From Paenibacillus aceris (GTDB taxonomy: Bacteria; Bacillota; Bacilli; Paenibacillales; NBRC-103111), in the NCBI RefSeq assembly GCF_017874035.1, contig NZ_JAGGKV010000006.1, forward strand, positions 248,001 to 312,000: a stretch of 64,000 nt of DNA. The letters run 5' to 3'. The position numbers and the translations under genes are program-made. The stretch's first letter is position 1, and each line of letters opens with the position of its first letter. The notes beneath the pieces are model-generated. The model was not told the origin of the DNA and searched no databases. It worked only from the letters and a program-made list of their open reading frames with translations. Positions 8,098 through 17,645 of the stretch are shown piece by piece.

Positions 8098-9852
8098 TTA
8101 CAGAACGCTCGCTTGACCAGAGTAGATAATGCCCACTTCCGGATAGATCGACACTTCTGTACCGTCTTTAATGATTTCTACCGCGTTCTCAACGCCTACG
8201 ATAACCGGGATTCCCAAGCTAAGCGCAACAACAGCTGCGTGGGATGTAATGCCGCCTACTTCTGTAATCAACGCAGAAGCTCTCTGAACAGCCGGCATAT
8301 ACTCTTTATCTGTAGTTACCGTTACTAGTACGGCACCATCAACCATTTTCGCGTTCGCCTCTTCAGGAGTGCGTGCTGTGACAACGATACCTGTAGCAGT
8401 TTGCATACCGATACCCGTACCTTTGGCTAGCATCTCACCAACGTGATGAACTTTGATCAGGTTCGTAGTTCCAGAGCGCCCGACAGGGACACCCGCGGTG
8501 ATAACCACGATATCGCCTAAAGACACGATTCCTGTTTTGATGGAGCTATCCACAGCTAGGTTGAACAGCTCGTCCGTTGTTTTAGCTTGTACGCTCATTA
8601 CCGGGATAACGCCCCATACCAGGGATAAACGACGGATAACTTGCTCACTTGGCGTAATCGCAATGATCGGCGCTTTCGGACGATATTTGGATACCATTCT
8701 TGCCGTATATCCGCTTTCCGTAGCTGTCAAAATCGCTTTCGCACCAAGCTCCAAAGCCGAGTTAGCTACCGCTTGCGAGATCGCTTCTGTGACCGTAACT
8801 TGTGCCGCTTGAGCTTGGCGAAGGAAAATTTCCTTGTATTCCAGAGCTGCTTCCGCACGCTCAGCAATGCGAGCCATCGTTTGAACGGACTCGACCGGAT
8901 ATTTCCCTGCAGCCGTTTCACCGGAAAGCATAACAGCATCTGTTCCGTCGAACACGGCGTTCGCTACGTCACTTGCTTCCGCGCGCGTTGGACGAGGGTT
9001 ACGCTGCATGGAGTCGAGCATCATGGTTGCCGTAATAACCGGTTTACCCACGATGTTACATTTTTTGATCATTTGCTTTTGCACAACAGGTACATCTTCA
9101 GCCGGAATTTCAACACCAAGATCACCACGTGCAACCATCAGACCATCGGATACTTCGAGGATTTCGTCTAGATTGTCTACGCCCTCTTGGTTTTCGATTT
9201 TACTAATGATTTGAATGTGAGTAGCATTATGTCTTTCCAGTAATTCACGAATTTCCATAACGTCGCTTGCTTTACGAACAAAAGAAGCAGCGATGAAATC
9301 TACGCCTTGCTCGATACCGAAAATAATATCGTTGGCGTCTTTTTCCGTAATACCCGGCAGAGAGATTTTCACGCCAGGCACGTTAACGCCTTTTTTACTT
9401 TTGATCGTTCCGCCATTGACGATACGGCACTCGATTTCCGTTCCGCGAATACCAACAACCGTAAGCCCGATCAAGCCGTCATCGATTAGAATGGTTGATC
9501 CTACTGCAACGTCACGCGGCAGATCAGAGTAAGTAACAGAGATACGATCAGCATCTCCAAGAATTTCTTCCGTAGTCAAAATGATGTGCTTGTCTTGAAC
9601 AAGCTCAATCGGTTCTTCTTTCAATTTACCTGTACGAATTTCAGGTCCTTTCGTATCAAGCAAAATTGCTGCTAATTTGCCTGTCTCAGCAGATGCAGCG
9701 CGAAGGTTGCGGATACGTGCGCCATGCTCCTCAAAATCTCCGTGGGAGAAGTTAAGACGGGCAACGTTCATTCCCGCTAACAGGAGTTTTTTCAAATTCT
9801 CTTGTGATTCGCTAGCTGGTCCAATGGTACAGACAATTTTCGTTTTACGCAT
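8098..9852 (-). CDS. pyk: Pyruvate kinase with C-terminal PEP-utilising domain
   Basis: Pyruvate kinase converts phosphoenolpyruvate and ADP to pyruvate and ATP. The first 470 or so residues hold the standard barrel ([14 protein letters not shown] at the start, [20 protein letters not shown], and the [12 protein letters not shown] loop) and the regulatory C domain. The last 110 residues form the extra PEP-utiliser mobile domain found in Bacillus-type Pyk ([14 protein letters not shown]). At 584 residues it has the Bacillus length. The gene overlaps accA by eight bases: the accA end and pyk start share ATGCGTAA. In Bacillus pfkA lies between these two genes; here it is absent. Translational coupling to accA is likely. 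Confidence 0.97.
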   Translation of the reverse strand: MRKTKIVCTIGPASESQENLKKLLLAGMNVARLNFSHGDFEEHGARIRNLRAASAETGKLAAILLDTKGPEIRTGKLKEEPIELVQDKHIILTTEEILGDADRISVTYSDLPRDVAVGSTILIDDGLIGLTVVGIRGTEIECRIVNGGTIKSKKGVNVPGVKISLPGITEKDANDIIFGIEQGVDFIAASFVRKASDVMEIRELLERHNATHIQIISKIENQEGVDNLDEILEVSDGLMVARGDLGVEIPAEDVPVVQKQMIKKCNIVGKPVITATMMLDSMQRNPRPTRAEASDVANAVFDGTDAVMLSGETAAGKYPVESVQTMARIAERAEAALEYKEIFLRQAQAAQVTVTEAISQAVANSALELGAKAILTATESGYTARMVSKYRPKAPIIAITPSEQVIRRLSLVWGVIPVMSVQAKTTDELFNLAVDSSIKTGIVSLGDIVVITAGVPVGRSGTTNLIKVHHVGEMLAKGTGIGMQTATGIVVTARTPEEANAKMVDGAVLVTVTTDKEYMPAVQRASALITEVGGITSHAAVVALSLGIPVIVGVENAVEIIKDGTEVSIYPEVGIIYSGQASVL

Positions 9853-10819
9853 GGTTTTCCTCCTGAGTGAATGTGAACCGACCTATTTCTCTAAATTTAC
9901 GGTAACGGTCCTCTAACAGCTCCTGTTCGGTCAAACTTAGCAATGGCTGAAGTTGTTCCCAGATCGCTGTTTTGATAAATTCTGCTTGTGTCGCCGGATC
10001 ACGGTGTGCGCCGCCTTTGGGCTCCGGAATGATGCCGTCAATGACGTTCAAATCTTTAATGTGATCGGCTGTAATCTTCATCGCTTCTGCCGCGTGTAAA
10101 GCTTGGGAAGCATCTTTATATAAGATGGAAGCCGCGCCTTCGGGACTAATAACCGAATAAATCGCGTTCTCCAACATCAATACCTTGTTGCCTACGCCTA
10201 ATGCCAGTGCGCCGCCGCTGCCGCCTTCACCAATTACAATACAGATGATCGGCACACGAAAAGAGGCCATTTCCAGCAAATTTCTGGCAATCGCTTCCCC
10301 TTGACCACGCTCTTCTGCAGCATTCCCCGGGAATGCGCCTTTGGTATCAATAAACGTAATAATCGGACGTTTGAACTTGTTCGCTTGGCGCATCATGCGC
10401 AGCGCTTTACGGAAGCCTTCCGGGTGCGGACAGCCGAAATTGCGAGCAATATTATCCTTCGTATCTTTCCCTTTTTGATGACCGACAACCGTGACAGGAA
10501 TACCGTTCAATTTGGCTAGCCCGCCTACAATCGCAAGGTCATCGCCATACAAGCGGTCCCCATGAAACTCTATGAAATCAGTAAAAATAGATAAAATATA
10601 ATCAATCGTCGTCGGTCTTTGAGGATGACGCGCTAATTGCATTTTCTCAGCAGAAGACATGCTTGCATACAGTTCATCTTCAAGCTGAACGTATCTTTCT
10701 TCCAAACGGCGTATTTCCTCTGAAAAGTCAATCTGCTTCTCTGCTCCAAATTTGCGTAGCTCAGCAATCTTGCTCTTCAGTTCCGCCAGCGGCTGTTCAA
10801 ACGGCATTTCACCCGCCAT
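9845..10819 (-). CDS. accA: Acetyl-CoA carboxylase carboxyltransferase subunit alpha
   Basis: AccA and AccD form the carboxyltransferase that moves a carboxyl group from carboxybiotin to acetyl-CoA, giving malonyl-CoA for fatty acid synthesis. The protein has the usual length (324 residues), an N-terminal coiled-coil region (residues 5-55) and the crotonase-fold segments: [33 protein letters not shown] and the oxyanion-type [15 protein letters not shown]. Start and accD stop overlap by 11 bases, and its stop overlaps the pyk start, so accD-accA-pyk is one coupled transcript. Confidence 0.97.
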   Translation of the reverse strand: MAGEMPFEQPLAELKSKIAELRKFGAEKQIDFSEEIRRLEERYVQLEDELYASMSSAEKMQLARHPQRPTTIDYILSIFTDFIEFHGDRLYGDDLAIVGGLAKLNGIPVTVVGHQKGKDTKDNIARNFGCPHPEGFRKALRMMRQANKFKRPIITFIDTKGAFPGNAAEERGQGEAIARNLLEMASFRVPIICIVIGEGGSGGALALGVGNKVLMLENAIYSVISPEGAASILYKDASQALHAAEAMKITADHIKDLNVIDGIIPEPKGGAHRDPATQAEFIKTAIWEQLQPLLSLTEQELLEDRYRKFREIGRFTFTQEENHA

Positions 10820-11675
10820 AAGTCGCCTCCCCCTTCACTCCGTGCATGTCCAGCAGCTTGATTAACGTAGGCCGCATATCTTTGCGGGCAACGACCTTGT
10901 CGAGCTGACCATGCTCGAGATTGAATTCAGATGTCTGGAAATTGTCCGGCAGCTTTTGTTTAATGGTTTGTTCAATAACGCGGCGGCCCGTGAATCCAAA
11001 AGGTGCTGCCGGTTCAGCAATGATAATGTCTCCCAGCATGGCAAAGCTTGCTGATACGCCGCCAAACGTCGGATCCGTAATGACGGAAATAAATAATCCG
11101 CCTTCGTTGCTGAGCTTGGACAATGCTGCGCTTGTTTTGGCCATTTGCATCAAACTAAGAATACTTTCTTGCATACGTGCGCCACCTGAAGTGGAATAAA
11201 TAATGATTGGAATCTTCTTTTCGATCGCAGCCTCAACTGCTCTCGTAATTCGCTCTCCAACAACGGAGCCAAGTGATCCGCCCATAAAATCAAAGCTCAT
11301 TGCCGCAATCACAACCGGATAGCCGCCTATGGTGCCTTCCCCGGTAATAATCGCATCTTGTAATTTCGTCGTGGTCTTCGCTTTATCTAATTTCTCTACA
11401 TAGTCAGGAAACTGCAAAGGGTCCTCAGAAATCATATTCGCATCGTATTCCAGAATCTGGCCTTCATCGAGCGTTAATTGAATACGTTCCAATGCGCTTA
11501 AACGATAATGGTAGCCGCAAGCTGTACATACTTTTAGGTTTTTCTCTAGCTCTTTACTCGTTTGAATGGTACCGCATTTCGGGCATTTATTCATTAACCC
11601 TTCGGGAATTTCCCTTTTTGTTTTCTCAGAAGGAATCGTTGCGTATTTACGCTTTTGAAATAAATCCTTTAGCAC
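10809..11675 (-). CDS. accD: Acetyl-CoA carboxylase carboxyltransferase subunit beta
   Basis: This subunit completes the carboxyltransferase with AccA. Four zinc-ribbon cysteines are visible at Cys31, Cys34, Cys50 and Cys53 (CPKCG and CTACG). They are followed by the crotonase-fold domain with [22 protein letters not shown] and [10 protein letters not shown]. Length 288 is normal. GAGGTGG precedes the ATG. It is the first recognisable gene of the accDA-pyk unit. In Bacillus, malS and dnaE lie just upstream; here a small unknown gene and a PgpA-like gene separate accD from dnaE. Confidence 0.97.
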   Translation of the reverse strand: MLKDLFQKRKYATIPSEKTKREIPEGLMNKCPKCGTIQTSKELEKNLKVCTACGYHYRLSALERIQLTLDEGQILEYDANMISEDPLQFPDYVEKLDKAKTTTKLQDAIITGEGTIGGYPVVIAAMSFDFMGGSLGSVVGERITRAVEAAIEKKIPIIIYSTSGGARMQESILSLMQMAKTSAALSKLSNEGGLFISVITDPTFGGVSASFAMLGDIIIAEPAAPFGFTGRRVIEQTIKQKLPDNFQTSEFNLEHGQLDKVVARKDMRPTLIKLLDMHGVKGEATYGG

Positions 11676-11741
11676 ATTTCCACCTCTAATTGGCTGTTAT
11701 CGTGAACCTCTGACAAGCCACGTTACTTACTTCTACTTTAA

Positions 11742-11933
11742 CTATCTATGTAAAATAGAATTGAGCACTTCCTGTACTTCTTCGACTTCCCCTGCAGGAA
11801 CGACGATTTCGAACTGATTTTTGGATAAAGAGGAGATCCCTCTTATTTGTACGAGAAATCCTTCTTCCGTCAGCCTTTGTTTAATCCGCTCGGCAATTTT
11901 CGCGGTAGGAGCTATGTATATCACCGTCCACAT
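11742..11933 (-). CDS. Small conserved protein, DUF2007-like
   Basis: I placed the start at the ATG at 11933 (MWTVIYIAPTAK), because AGGAGG lies eight bases upstream; a longer in-frame start has no site. The 63-residue product looks like a compact beta-alpha-beta fold, with the pattern TAKIAERIKQRLTEEGFLVQIR followed by FEIVVPAGEVEEVQEVL. That resembles DUF2007-type putative signal-transducing domains. No catalytic residues are evident. It sits between a PgpA-like gene and accD on the same strand. The family assignment is tentative. Confidence 0.6.
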   Translation of the reverse strand: MWTVIYIAPTAKIAERIKQRLTEEGFLVQIRGISSLSKNQFEIVVPAGEVEEVQEVLNSILHR

Positions 11934-12104
11934 GAAAAAAAACCTCCTATGAAGTGCAACTACATGGATTAGGGTAATTAGTAACGATGATAATAAACTT
12001 CCTTCATAAGCATAGGCGCACACAATGGAATAATGATATCATAATTTCTCTTTTTCCCGCAACAAAGCATGTTCATGAAAAAAATTGAAGTCTGAACTAA
12101 CAAG

Positions 12105-12605
12105 TTAGTCCAGACGTAGTTTACTGCTATAATCAGGCGCATGCTCATTCTGATGAGCAATTCTGGCAGAAGCGGCCGCCGCTAAACCACAAATCAAATC
12201 ATCCAGAAAAACATGCACAGCGCTTTTATTATCGTTGAGACTCCGAATAATTCCCATCTTTTCTTTGTCCAGATAGCCAAAGCTGGTTAAACCGATCATT
12301 CCGTATACATGAACAATGCCTAGTGCCAGAGTTTCATCGACGCCGAACAAGGGTTCATCTGCCTCAAGAATGGATTGCAGAGGCTCGGGCAATAGTTTTT
12401 TCTCCGCGAGCTCATCTAGTGCGATGCCCGTATACAACGTGTATTGCACTTCCCGCTTGGCGAGAACAGCCAGCACACTGTCGATACATTCTTGCTCCGA
12501 TAGCTGGTCATTATAGGGCTTCTGCAGCTTGAACACAATTTCAGAAATTTGTTCAACGGTTACACCGCGTTTTTGCAGCAATTGGATCATATGTTGTTCG
12601 GTCAT
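12105..12605 (-). CDS. Phosphatidylglycerophosphatase A-like protein
   Basis: This 166-residue protein resembles the Gram-positive PgpA/YutG group. LFGVDETLALGIVHVYGMIGLTSFGYLDKEK is followed by VHVFLDDLICGLAAAASARIAH near the C-terminus. PgpA dephosphorylates phosphatidylglycerol phosphate, but several Firmicute members are soluble and have unproven activity. No strong transmembrane segment is present here. AGGAGGATTT precedes the ATG. The gene lies between dnaE and accD, so a lipid link is possible, but I would treat the function as unproven. Confidence 0.65.
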   Translation of the reverse strand: MTEQHMIQLLQKRGVTVEQISEIVFKLQKPYNDQLSEQECIDSVLAVLAKREVQYTLYTGIALDELAEKKLLPEPLQSILEADEPLFGVDETLALGIVHVYGMIGLTSFGYLDKEKMGIIRSLNDNKSAVHVFLDDLICGLAAAASARIAHQNEHAPDYSSKLRLD

Positions 12606-12675
12606 AAATCCTCCTCCTACACATGGATTGCCCCTGAAATGCCGGGTTCCTATTCATATGCGGAGGAAGCATGCT

Positions 12676-15600
12676 TTATTTCACTCTTACGGAATCTTTA
12701 CCCATGATCGTTTCAATCATTCGGATGAGATCCTTGGAGGGATCGACCAAATATTGGTCGCTAAGGGCCAAGAGCTTGTTGCTGCTTTCGTAGAAAAGCG
12801 CAACCGCGAGCGGCCCTTTGTGCAGCTTCAGCAGCGCCTTCAGCTGCAGGAGCTTATCCGGCTGCTCACAGTCAGCCGAGATCTTGACGAACACCCGCTG
12901 CGGCTTCGCCTCCGCAGCGTCGGTTCGCGCCGTCTGCACAGCAGCGGTGCGGGGCTCCTGGCGGCCCGTTGGCGGGACCGCCTGCCTGGCAGGGGCGCTG
13001 CTGCGCGCGGCGCCCGATGCGGCAGCCACACGTGCAGGCTGGTCGTTGACTCCGTCAACGGCTCGCCTCTGCATCCCTGGCTGCCGGCGAAGCCGCTGGA
13101 CCCCTGCCGGGTCGTCCAGCGCGGCAAGCTGCTCCGCGAGCAGCTTGGGCGGGTCCTCGTCCTGAAGCTGCAGCTTCGCCCGGACGAGGACGAGTCTGCC
13201 CTTCTGCACGAGCGGAGCCGCATGCTTCCAGGTCTCGGGGAAGAGCACCACCTCGACCTTATCAATCCGATCTTCCAGCTCCATGAAGGCCATAGGCTGC
13301 CCCTTCTTGGTCACGATCGTCTTGTTAGAGAGGATCATTCCAGCAACGAGAACTTCGCTGTTATCCGGCAGCTCAGCCAGTTGATGCAGCATGGCCGCGT
13401 CCATCTCCGCGAGCTGCTGCGCGTAAGCGTCAAGCGGATGCCCGGAGATATACATGCCGAGAAGCTCCTTCTCCAGCTCAAGCTGCTTGCTTTGCGGCAT
13501 TACAGGAATATTCGGCACTTCCACTTCCCAATTCGGCTCTTCAACGAAACCGAACAGGTGAAGCTGCAGATCGTCCCGCTCCTTACGCCATTTCGCAGCA
13601 GAGGCAATCGTCTCATCCAGAATTGCCATCAACTGAGCCCGGTGATGAGACCCCAGGCTGTCGAATGCTCCCCCTTGGATTAGCGATTCAATAACCCGCT
13701 TATTACAGACGCGCAGATCGACGCGCCGGCAGAAATCAAGCAAGCTCTCGAAAGGAGACTGCGTACGCTCGCTAAGAATAGCGTCAATCGCTTGCGTGCC
13801 CACATTCTTAATCGCGGCAAGCCCAAACCGAATCGCTCCGGCTTTCGGATCAGGGGTGAACACCGTTCCACTGCCGTTCACATCCGGAGGAAGCACATCG
13901 ATCTTCGTTCTCCGGCATTCATCGACATATTCGGCCACCTTTCGGTGATTCCCCATCACGGCCGTTAACATGGAAGCCATGAAGTAAATCGGATAATGCG
14001 CTTTGAGATACGCCGTTTGGAAAGCCAACACCCCATAAGCTGTAGCATGCGCCCTAGGAAAGCCGTAGTCGGCAAAGCGCACGATCATATCGTAGACATG
14101 ATTCGCATCTTCCGCGCTAAATCCTTGCTGCAAACTGCCTTTCACGAAGTGGGTCCGTTCTTCATCAAGAACCTCCCGCTTCTTCTTGGAAACCGCGCGC
14201 CGCAACAAATCCGCTTCGCCTAAAGAGAATCCGGCCATGGAGGAGGCAATTTGCATAATTTGCTCCTGATACACGATAATGCCGTACGTATCCCGAAGGA
14301 TTGGCTCTAAAGTCGGGTGCGGATAGACTACCTCCACCTGACCGTGCTTGCCGTAAATGTACTTGGGAATGAACTCCATCGGACCCGGACGATACAAAGC
14401 CAGGACGGAAATAATATCCTCAAAAACAGAAGGCTTCAAATCCTTCAGCACTTTGCGGACACCTGTTGACTCCAGTTGAAAAACCCCTGTCGTTTCTCCC
14501 TTGCTCAGCATGTCGTAAGTAACTTGGTCCTCATCCATATCCAGCCCGTCAAAATCCAGGCGCAAGCCCTCCATTTGGGCAATCCAATCCACCGTTCGCT
14601 CAATAATCGACAATGTCCGCAAGCCTAGAAAATCCATTTTCAAGAGTCCAATGGCTTCCAGATGCTCCATCGTATATTGAGTAAGCGCCGTTTGTGCCGT
14701 TCCTTCTTGCAGCGGTACATACTGCGTGAGCGGCTCTCTGGAAATGACTACTCCAGCCGCATGCGTAGAAGCATGGCGGGGCATGCCTTCCACGCGCATG
14801 GCCATATCAAGAAGTTCTGCGGTTTTGGGCTGTCTCGCAACCATTGACTTCAAGTCGGAACTGACCTGCAGCGCCTCCGTCAACGTCATACCGAGCTGAT
14901 TCGGTATTGCCTTAGCCGCACGGTCTACATCGCCATAAGGAACGTTCAACACACGGCCGACATCCCTGACCGCCGCTTTGGCCGCCATCGTTCCAAAGGT
15001 AATAATCTGCGCCACATGCTCATGTCCATATTTGGCTACGACGTAGTCAATCACTTCATCCCGGCGCTCATCGCTAAAATCGATATCGATATCGGGCATT
15101 GTAATCCGCTCCGGATTCAGAAAGCGCTCAAAAAGCAGCTTATACTGTAGCGGATCAACATTCGTTATGTGCAGCACGTAAGCTACGAGACTTCCGGCAG
15201 AAGATCCCCGCCCCGGCCCCGTCATGATGCGCTTCTCATGAGCAAAACGAATGAAATCCCAAACGATCAAGAAATAATCGGAGAATCCCATTTTCTCAAT
15301 AACGCCTAATTCATAAGTCAAACGTTCTTCCGCCTGCTTCTTCAACGGCGAGTCCGTCTTCTCCCACTCAGGCTTTGAGCCATACCGCTGTTTCAAACCC
15401 TGCAAGCACAGCTCTCGCAAATATTCAGCTGCCGTAAGATGCTCAGGAATGGGACGGAAGCTTGGCAAAATCGATTTGCCGAACTCAAGCTGGAGCTCGC
15501 AGCGCGAAGCCACGACAGCCGTATTCGTAAGAGCTTCAGGCACATGGACGAATAAACGCCGCATCTCCTCTTCGCTTTTTAAATACATCTGGCTTGTTCC

Positions 15601-16311
15601 CATTTTGAGCCGGTCTGTATCATCCACGGTTTTGCCGGTCCCGATACAGATCAGAATATCCTGCATCACATGATCCGGTTCCGTCACATAGTGGACATCG
15701 TTCGTTGCAATAAGCGGGATGCCGGTTTGTTTGCTTAGCTCGATCATGGCGACCATCACTTTTTTCTGTTCAATCATGCCGTGGTCTTGAATTTCCAGAA
15801 AGAAGTCGTCCCCGAAAATGTCCCTATAGCGTTCCGCTGCTTGTCTGGCTTCTTCGATCCGGTTATGCAGCAAGTGCTGCGAGATTTCGCTGCCTAAGCA
15901 AGAACTCAAACATATAAGTCCTTCAGAATGCTTGGTCAAATGTTCCAAATCAATGCGCGGTTTATAATGAAAGCCTTCCAAATGCCCAATGGAGCACAGC
16001 TTCATCAAATTCTGATAGCCCTTGTAATTCTTGGCGAGCAGAATGAGATGATAAATCGGCTGTTCTTGTCTTGTCCCTTTGTCGCGGATGGAGCCCGCTG
16101 TAAAATAAACCTCACAACCGATAATGGGTTTAATGCCACGCTGCTTACACGCCTTGTAGAAGGCAATAGCCCCATACATAACACCGTGATCCGTTAAAGC
16201 CAGAGAGGTCATGCCCAGATTAGCTGCTTGTGAAACAAGCTCCTCCATGCGTGCGGCACCATCCAATAAACTGTATTCACTATGCACGTGCAAGTGTACA
16301 AACGAACTCAT
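12676..16311 (-). CDS. dnaE: DNA polymerase III alpha subunit DnaE
   Basis: DnaE is the error-prone-type replicative polymerase that works with PolC in low-GC Gram-positives. The N-terminal PHP domain begins VHLHVHSEYSLLDGA. The polymerase core shows TGPGRGSSAGSLVAY and the catalytic aspartates of PDIDIDFSDERRDEV. An OB-fold with LVAGMILSNK lies near the C-terminus. I chose the second ATG (16311) because GGGAGG is only two bases from the first. The total of about 1211 residues is longer than typical. The excess is an Ala/Arg/Pro-rich linker encoded at about 12895-13089, GC-rich compared with its surroundings, between the OB-fold and a last 70-residue domain. Confidence 0.96.
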   Translation of the reverse strand: MSSFVHLHVHSEYSLLDGAARMEELVSQAANLGMTSLALTDHGVMYGAIAFYKACKQRGIKPIIGCEVYFTAGSIRDKGTRQEQPIYHLILLAKNYKGYQNLMKLCSIGHLEGFHYKPRIDLEHLTKHSEGLICLSSCLGSEISQHLLHNRIEEARQAAERYRDIFGDDFFLEIQDHGMIEQKKVMVAMIELSKQTGIPLIATNDVHYVTEPDHVMQDILICIGTGKTVDDTDRLKMGTSQMYLKSEEEMRRLFVHVPEALTNTAVVASRCELQLEFGKSILPSFRPIPEHLTAAEYLRELCLQGLKQRYGSKPEWEKTDSPLKKQAEERLTYELGVIEKMGFSDYFLIVWDFIRFAHEKRIMTGPGRGSSAGSLVAYVLHITNVDPLQYKLLFERFLNPERITMPDIDIDFSDERRDEVIDYVVAKYGHEHVAQIITFGTMAAKAAVRDVGRVLNVPYGDVDRAAKAIPNQLGMTLTEALQVSSDLKSMVARQPKTAELLDMAMRVEGMPRHASTHAAGVVISREPLTQYVPLQEGTAQTALTQYTMEHLEAIGLLKMDFLGLRTLSIIERTVDWIAQMEGLRLDFDGLDMDEDQVTYDMLSKGETTGVFQLESTGVRKVLKDLKPSVFEDIISVLALYRPGPMEFIPKYIYGKHGQVEVVYPHPTLEPILRDTYGIIVYQEQIMQIASSMAGFSLGEADLLRRAVSKKKREVLDEERTHFVKGSLQQGFSAEDANHVYDMIVRFADYGFPRAHATAYGVLAFQTAYLKAHYPIYFMASMLTAVMGNHRKVAEYVDECRRTKIDVLPPDVNGSGTVFTPDPKAGAIRFGLAAIKNVGTQAIDAILSERTQSPFESLLDFCRRVDLRVCNKRVIESLIQGGAFDSLGSHHRAQLMAILDETIASAAKWRKERDDLQLHLFGFVEEPNWEVEVPNIPVMPQSKQLELEKELLGMYISGHPLDAYAQQLAEMDAAMLHQLAELPDNSEVLVAGMILSNKTIVTKKGQPMAFMELEDRIDKVEVVLFPETWKHAAPLVQKGRLVLVRAKLQLQDEDPPKLLAEQLAALDDPAGVQRLRRQPGMQRRAVDGVNDQPARVAAASGAARSSAPARQAVPPTGRQEPRTAAVQTARTDAAEAKPQRVFVKISADCEQPDKLLQLKALLKLHKGPLAVALFYESSNKLLALSDQYLVDPSKDLIRMIETIMGKDSVRVK

Positions 16312-16436
16312 CAGCATTTCCTCCCTGCTCTCATTTTATTCCTTACATATTATCATATTGTGGCTATGCATTCCCATACAATAAGTCATAGAGAGTTTGT
16401 CCTCACAACTTAGCTGGAAAGGAAGCGGTAAAAGCC

Positions 16437-16769
16437 ATGGGTATTTTCTGGGCGAATATCATTTTATACTTCTGCATTGCTTTCGGGGTCGTCTTCGGAG
16501 GCAGCATGTTAAGCGGCATTGCAGCAGTGCTGACCCTACAATCACCGACGGAGAAAATGATGACCGTTGCTGAAAATATTAAAATCTGGGCCATGGTGGC
16601 TGCTGTAGGCGGCACGATCGATCCGATACGCTATATAGAAAGTCATGTCGCTATAGGACATTTGAATCCGGCGATTAAACAAATCATACTGATCATTGTC
16701 GCCTTCATAGGCGCGCAGATTGGTACCTCGCTCATCCAAATGATATGTAAGGGAGGCCACCAGCCTTGA
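16437..16769 (+). CDS. ytrH: Sporulation membrane protein YtrH
   Basis: YtrH is a small integral membrane protein needed for efficient sporulation in Bacillus. The 110 residues contain an N-terminal segment (FWANIILYFCIAFGVVFGG), a middle one around IWAMVAAVGGTIDPI, and a C-terminal one (IKQIILIIVAFIGAQIGTSLI). Three membrane passes are likely. The neighbours dnaE (divergent), ytrI, ytpI and ytoI reproduce the Bacillus order. AAAGGAAG precedes the ATG. The stop overlaps the TTG start of ytrI as TTGA. Confidence 0.9.
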   Translation: MGIFWANIILYFCIAFGVVFGGSMLSGIAAVLTLQSPTEKMMTVAENIKIWAMVAAVGGTIDPIRYIESHVAIGHLNPAIKQIILIIVAFIGAQIGTSLIQMICKGGHQP

Positions 16770-17257
16770 GGATCCCTCCTTTTGCCCGATATCAGCGCCT
16801 GCTTTCGAGTTTCGGACTGATGGTTTCGGGAGCCATCATTGGGAGCGCGGTCTATATGAGCATACATCAGCACACCTATACGCAGCTGTATGTGGAGATG
16901 CATAAATATTTGCAAGAAAATCGCGATTTGCGTGCCGATATCGACAATTTAAACAAGACAAAAAATAAGCAATCATTGATCAATGTCGTCAATGTTCATC
17001 TGGTTTCAAATAATCAGGAAGAACTCATCAGTGAAGATATTCAGAAAGAAATTGAGAGCGATATTAAAAGCGAGCTTAAGCTCGTAATCGGTCAGAAAGC
17101 TACATATGTCAAGGATGCTCAGCCTCTCTACGAGAAATTGATTACCCAGAAGACTTACATTTTGCATGATAAAAAATATGTTGTTGAAGTGAAATCAATC
17201 GTGCTCATTCAGACCGAATTGACCATTTGGATTACGGCCCAAGAGAAACGAACCTAA
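16766..17257 (+). CDS. ytrI: Sporulation membrane protein YtrI
   Basis: YtrI is encoded with YtrH and is likewise a sporulation protein. It begins at TTG (16766), which overlaps the ytrH stop; GGGAGG lies nine bases upstream. The 163 residues have one N-terminal membrane segment (FGLMVSGAIIGSAVYMSI), then a coiled region (EMHKYLQENRDLRADIDNLN) and a soluble domain of about 100 residues. The topology suggests a bitopic protein with the soluble part outside the cytoplasm. No catalytic motif is visible. Confidence 0.85.
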   Translation: MRIPPFARYQRLLSSFGLMVSGAIIGSAVYMSIHQHTYTQLYVEMHKYLQENRDLRADIDNLNKTKNKQSLINVVNVHLVSNNQEELISEDIQKEIESDIKSELKLVIGQKATYVKDAQPLYEKLITQKTYILHDKKYVVEVKSIVLIQTELTIWITAQEKRT

Positions 17258-17342
17258 GAAATCGGCACAAGCTGCGCGAGATGTGATTGCAATCTCCTCC
17301 TAAAATCGCTAAAGTTAACAGTAAACTCGCTTAAAAGGACGG

Positions 17343-17645
17343 ATGGACCACATGTTCGCGATTCAAATCACTTTATTCTTACTTATTTGCCTGCTGCTTG
17401 CTTTATCCGTATATTTCAGCTTTCGGTCGCGCCGTGAAAAGGAACCCGCCAAACGCGGTCTCTATTCGGCCCGCATGAATATTTGCATGGGCTTGATGCT
17501 GGTGATGATTGCCGTTACCCAGCTTTTCTTCTTCAGCGAATCCAGCTTCCGCCGGATTTTCGGTACCGTTCTGGTCCTTCTCGGATTGTTTAACTTATTC
17601 GCCGGCATCCGCAATCACGGGCACTTTGATCGTATGCTGCGCTAG
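17343..17645 (+). CDS. ytpI: YtpI family membrane protein
   Basis: This 100-residue protein has three hydrophobic segments: residues 5-25, 45-65 and 75-90. It matches the size and position of YtpI, which lies between ytrI and ytoI in Bacillus. The start is uncertain: AAGGACGG is close to the ATG at 17343 and better spaced for the ATG at 17352. It converges with ytoI, and the two genes share a CTAG tetranucleotide that supplies a TAG stop on each strand. Function unknown. Confidence 0.8.
   Translation: MDHMFAIQITLFLLICLLLALSVYFSFRSRREKEPAKRGLYSARMNICMGLMLVMIAVTQLFFFSESSFRRIFGTVLVLLGLFNLFAGIRNHGHFDRMLR

Noticed and set aside
12529..13683. A 384-codon open frame antisense to dnaE
   Set aside because: It lies wholly inside the strongly supported dnaE frame, has no ribosome site and its composition is a mirror of GC-rich third positions.
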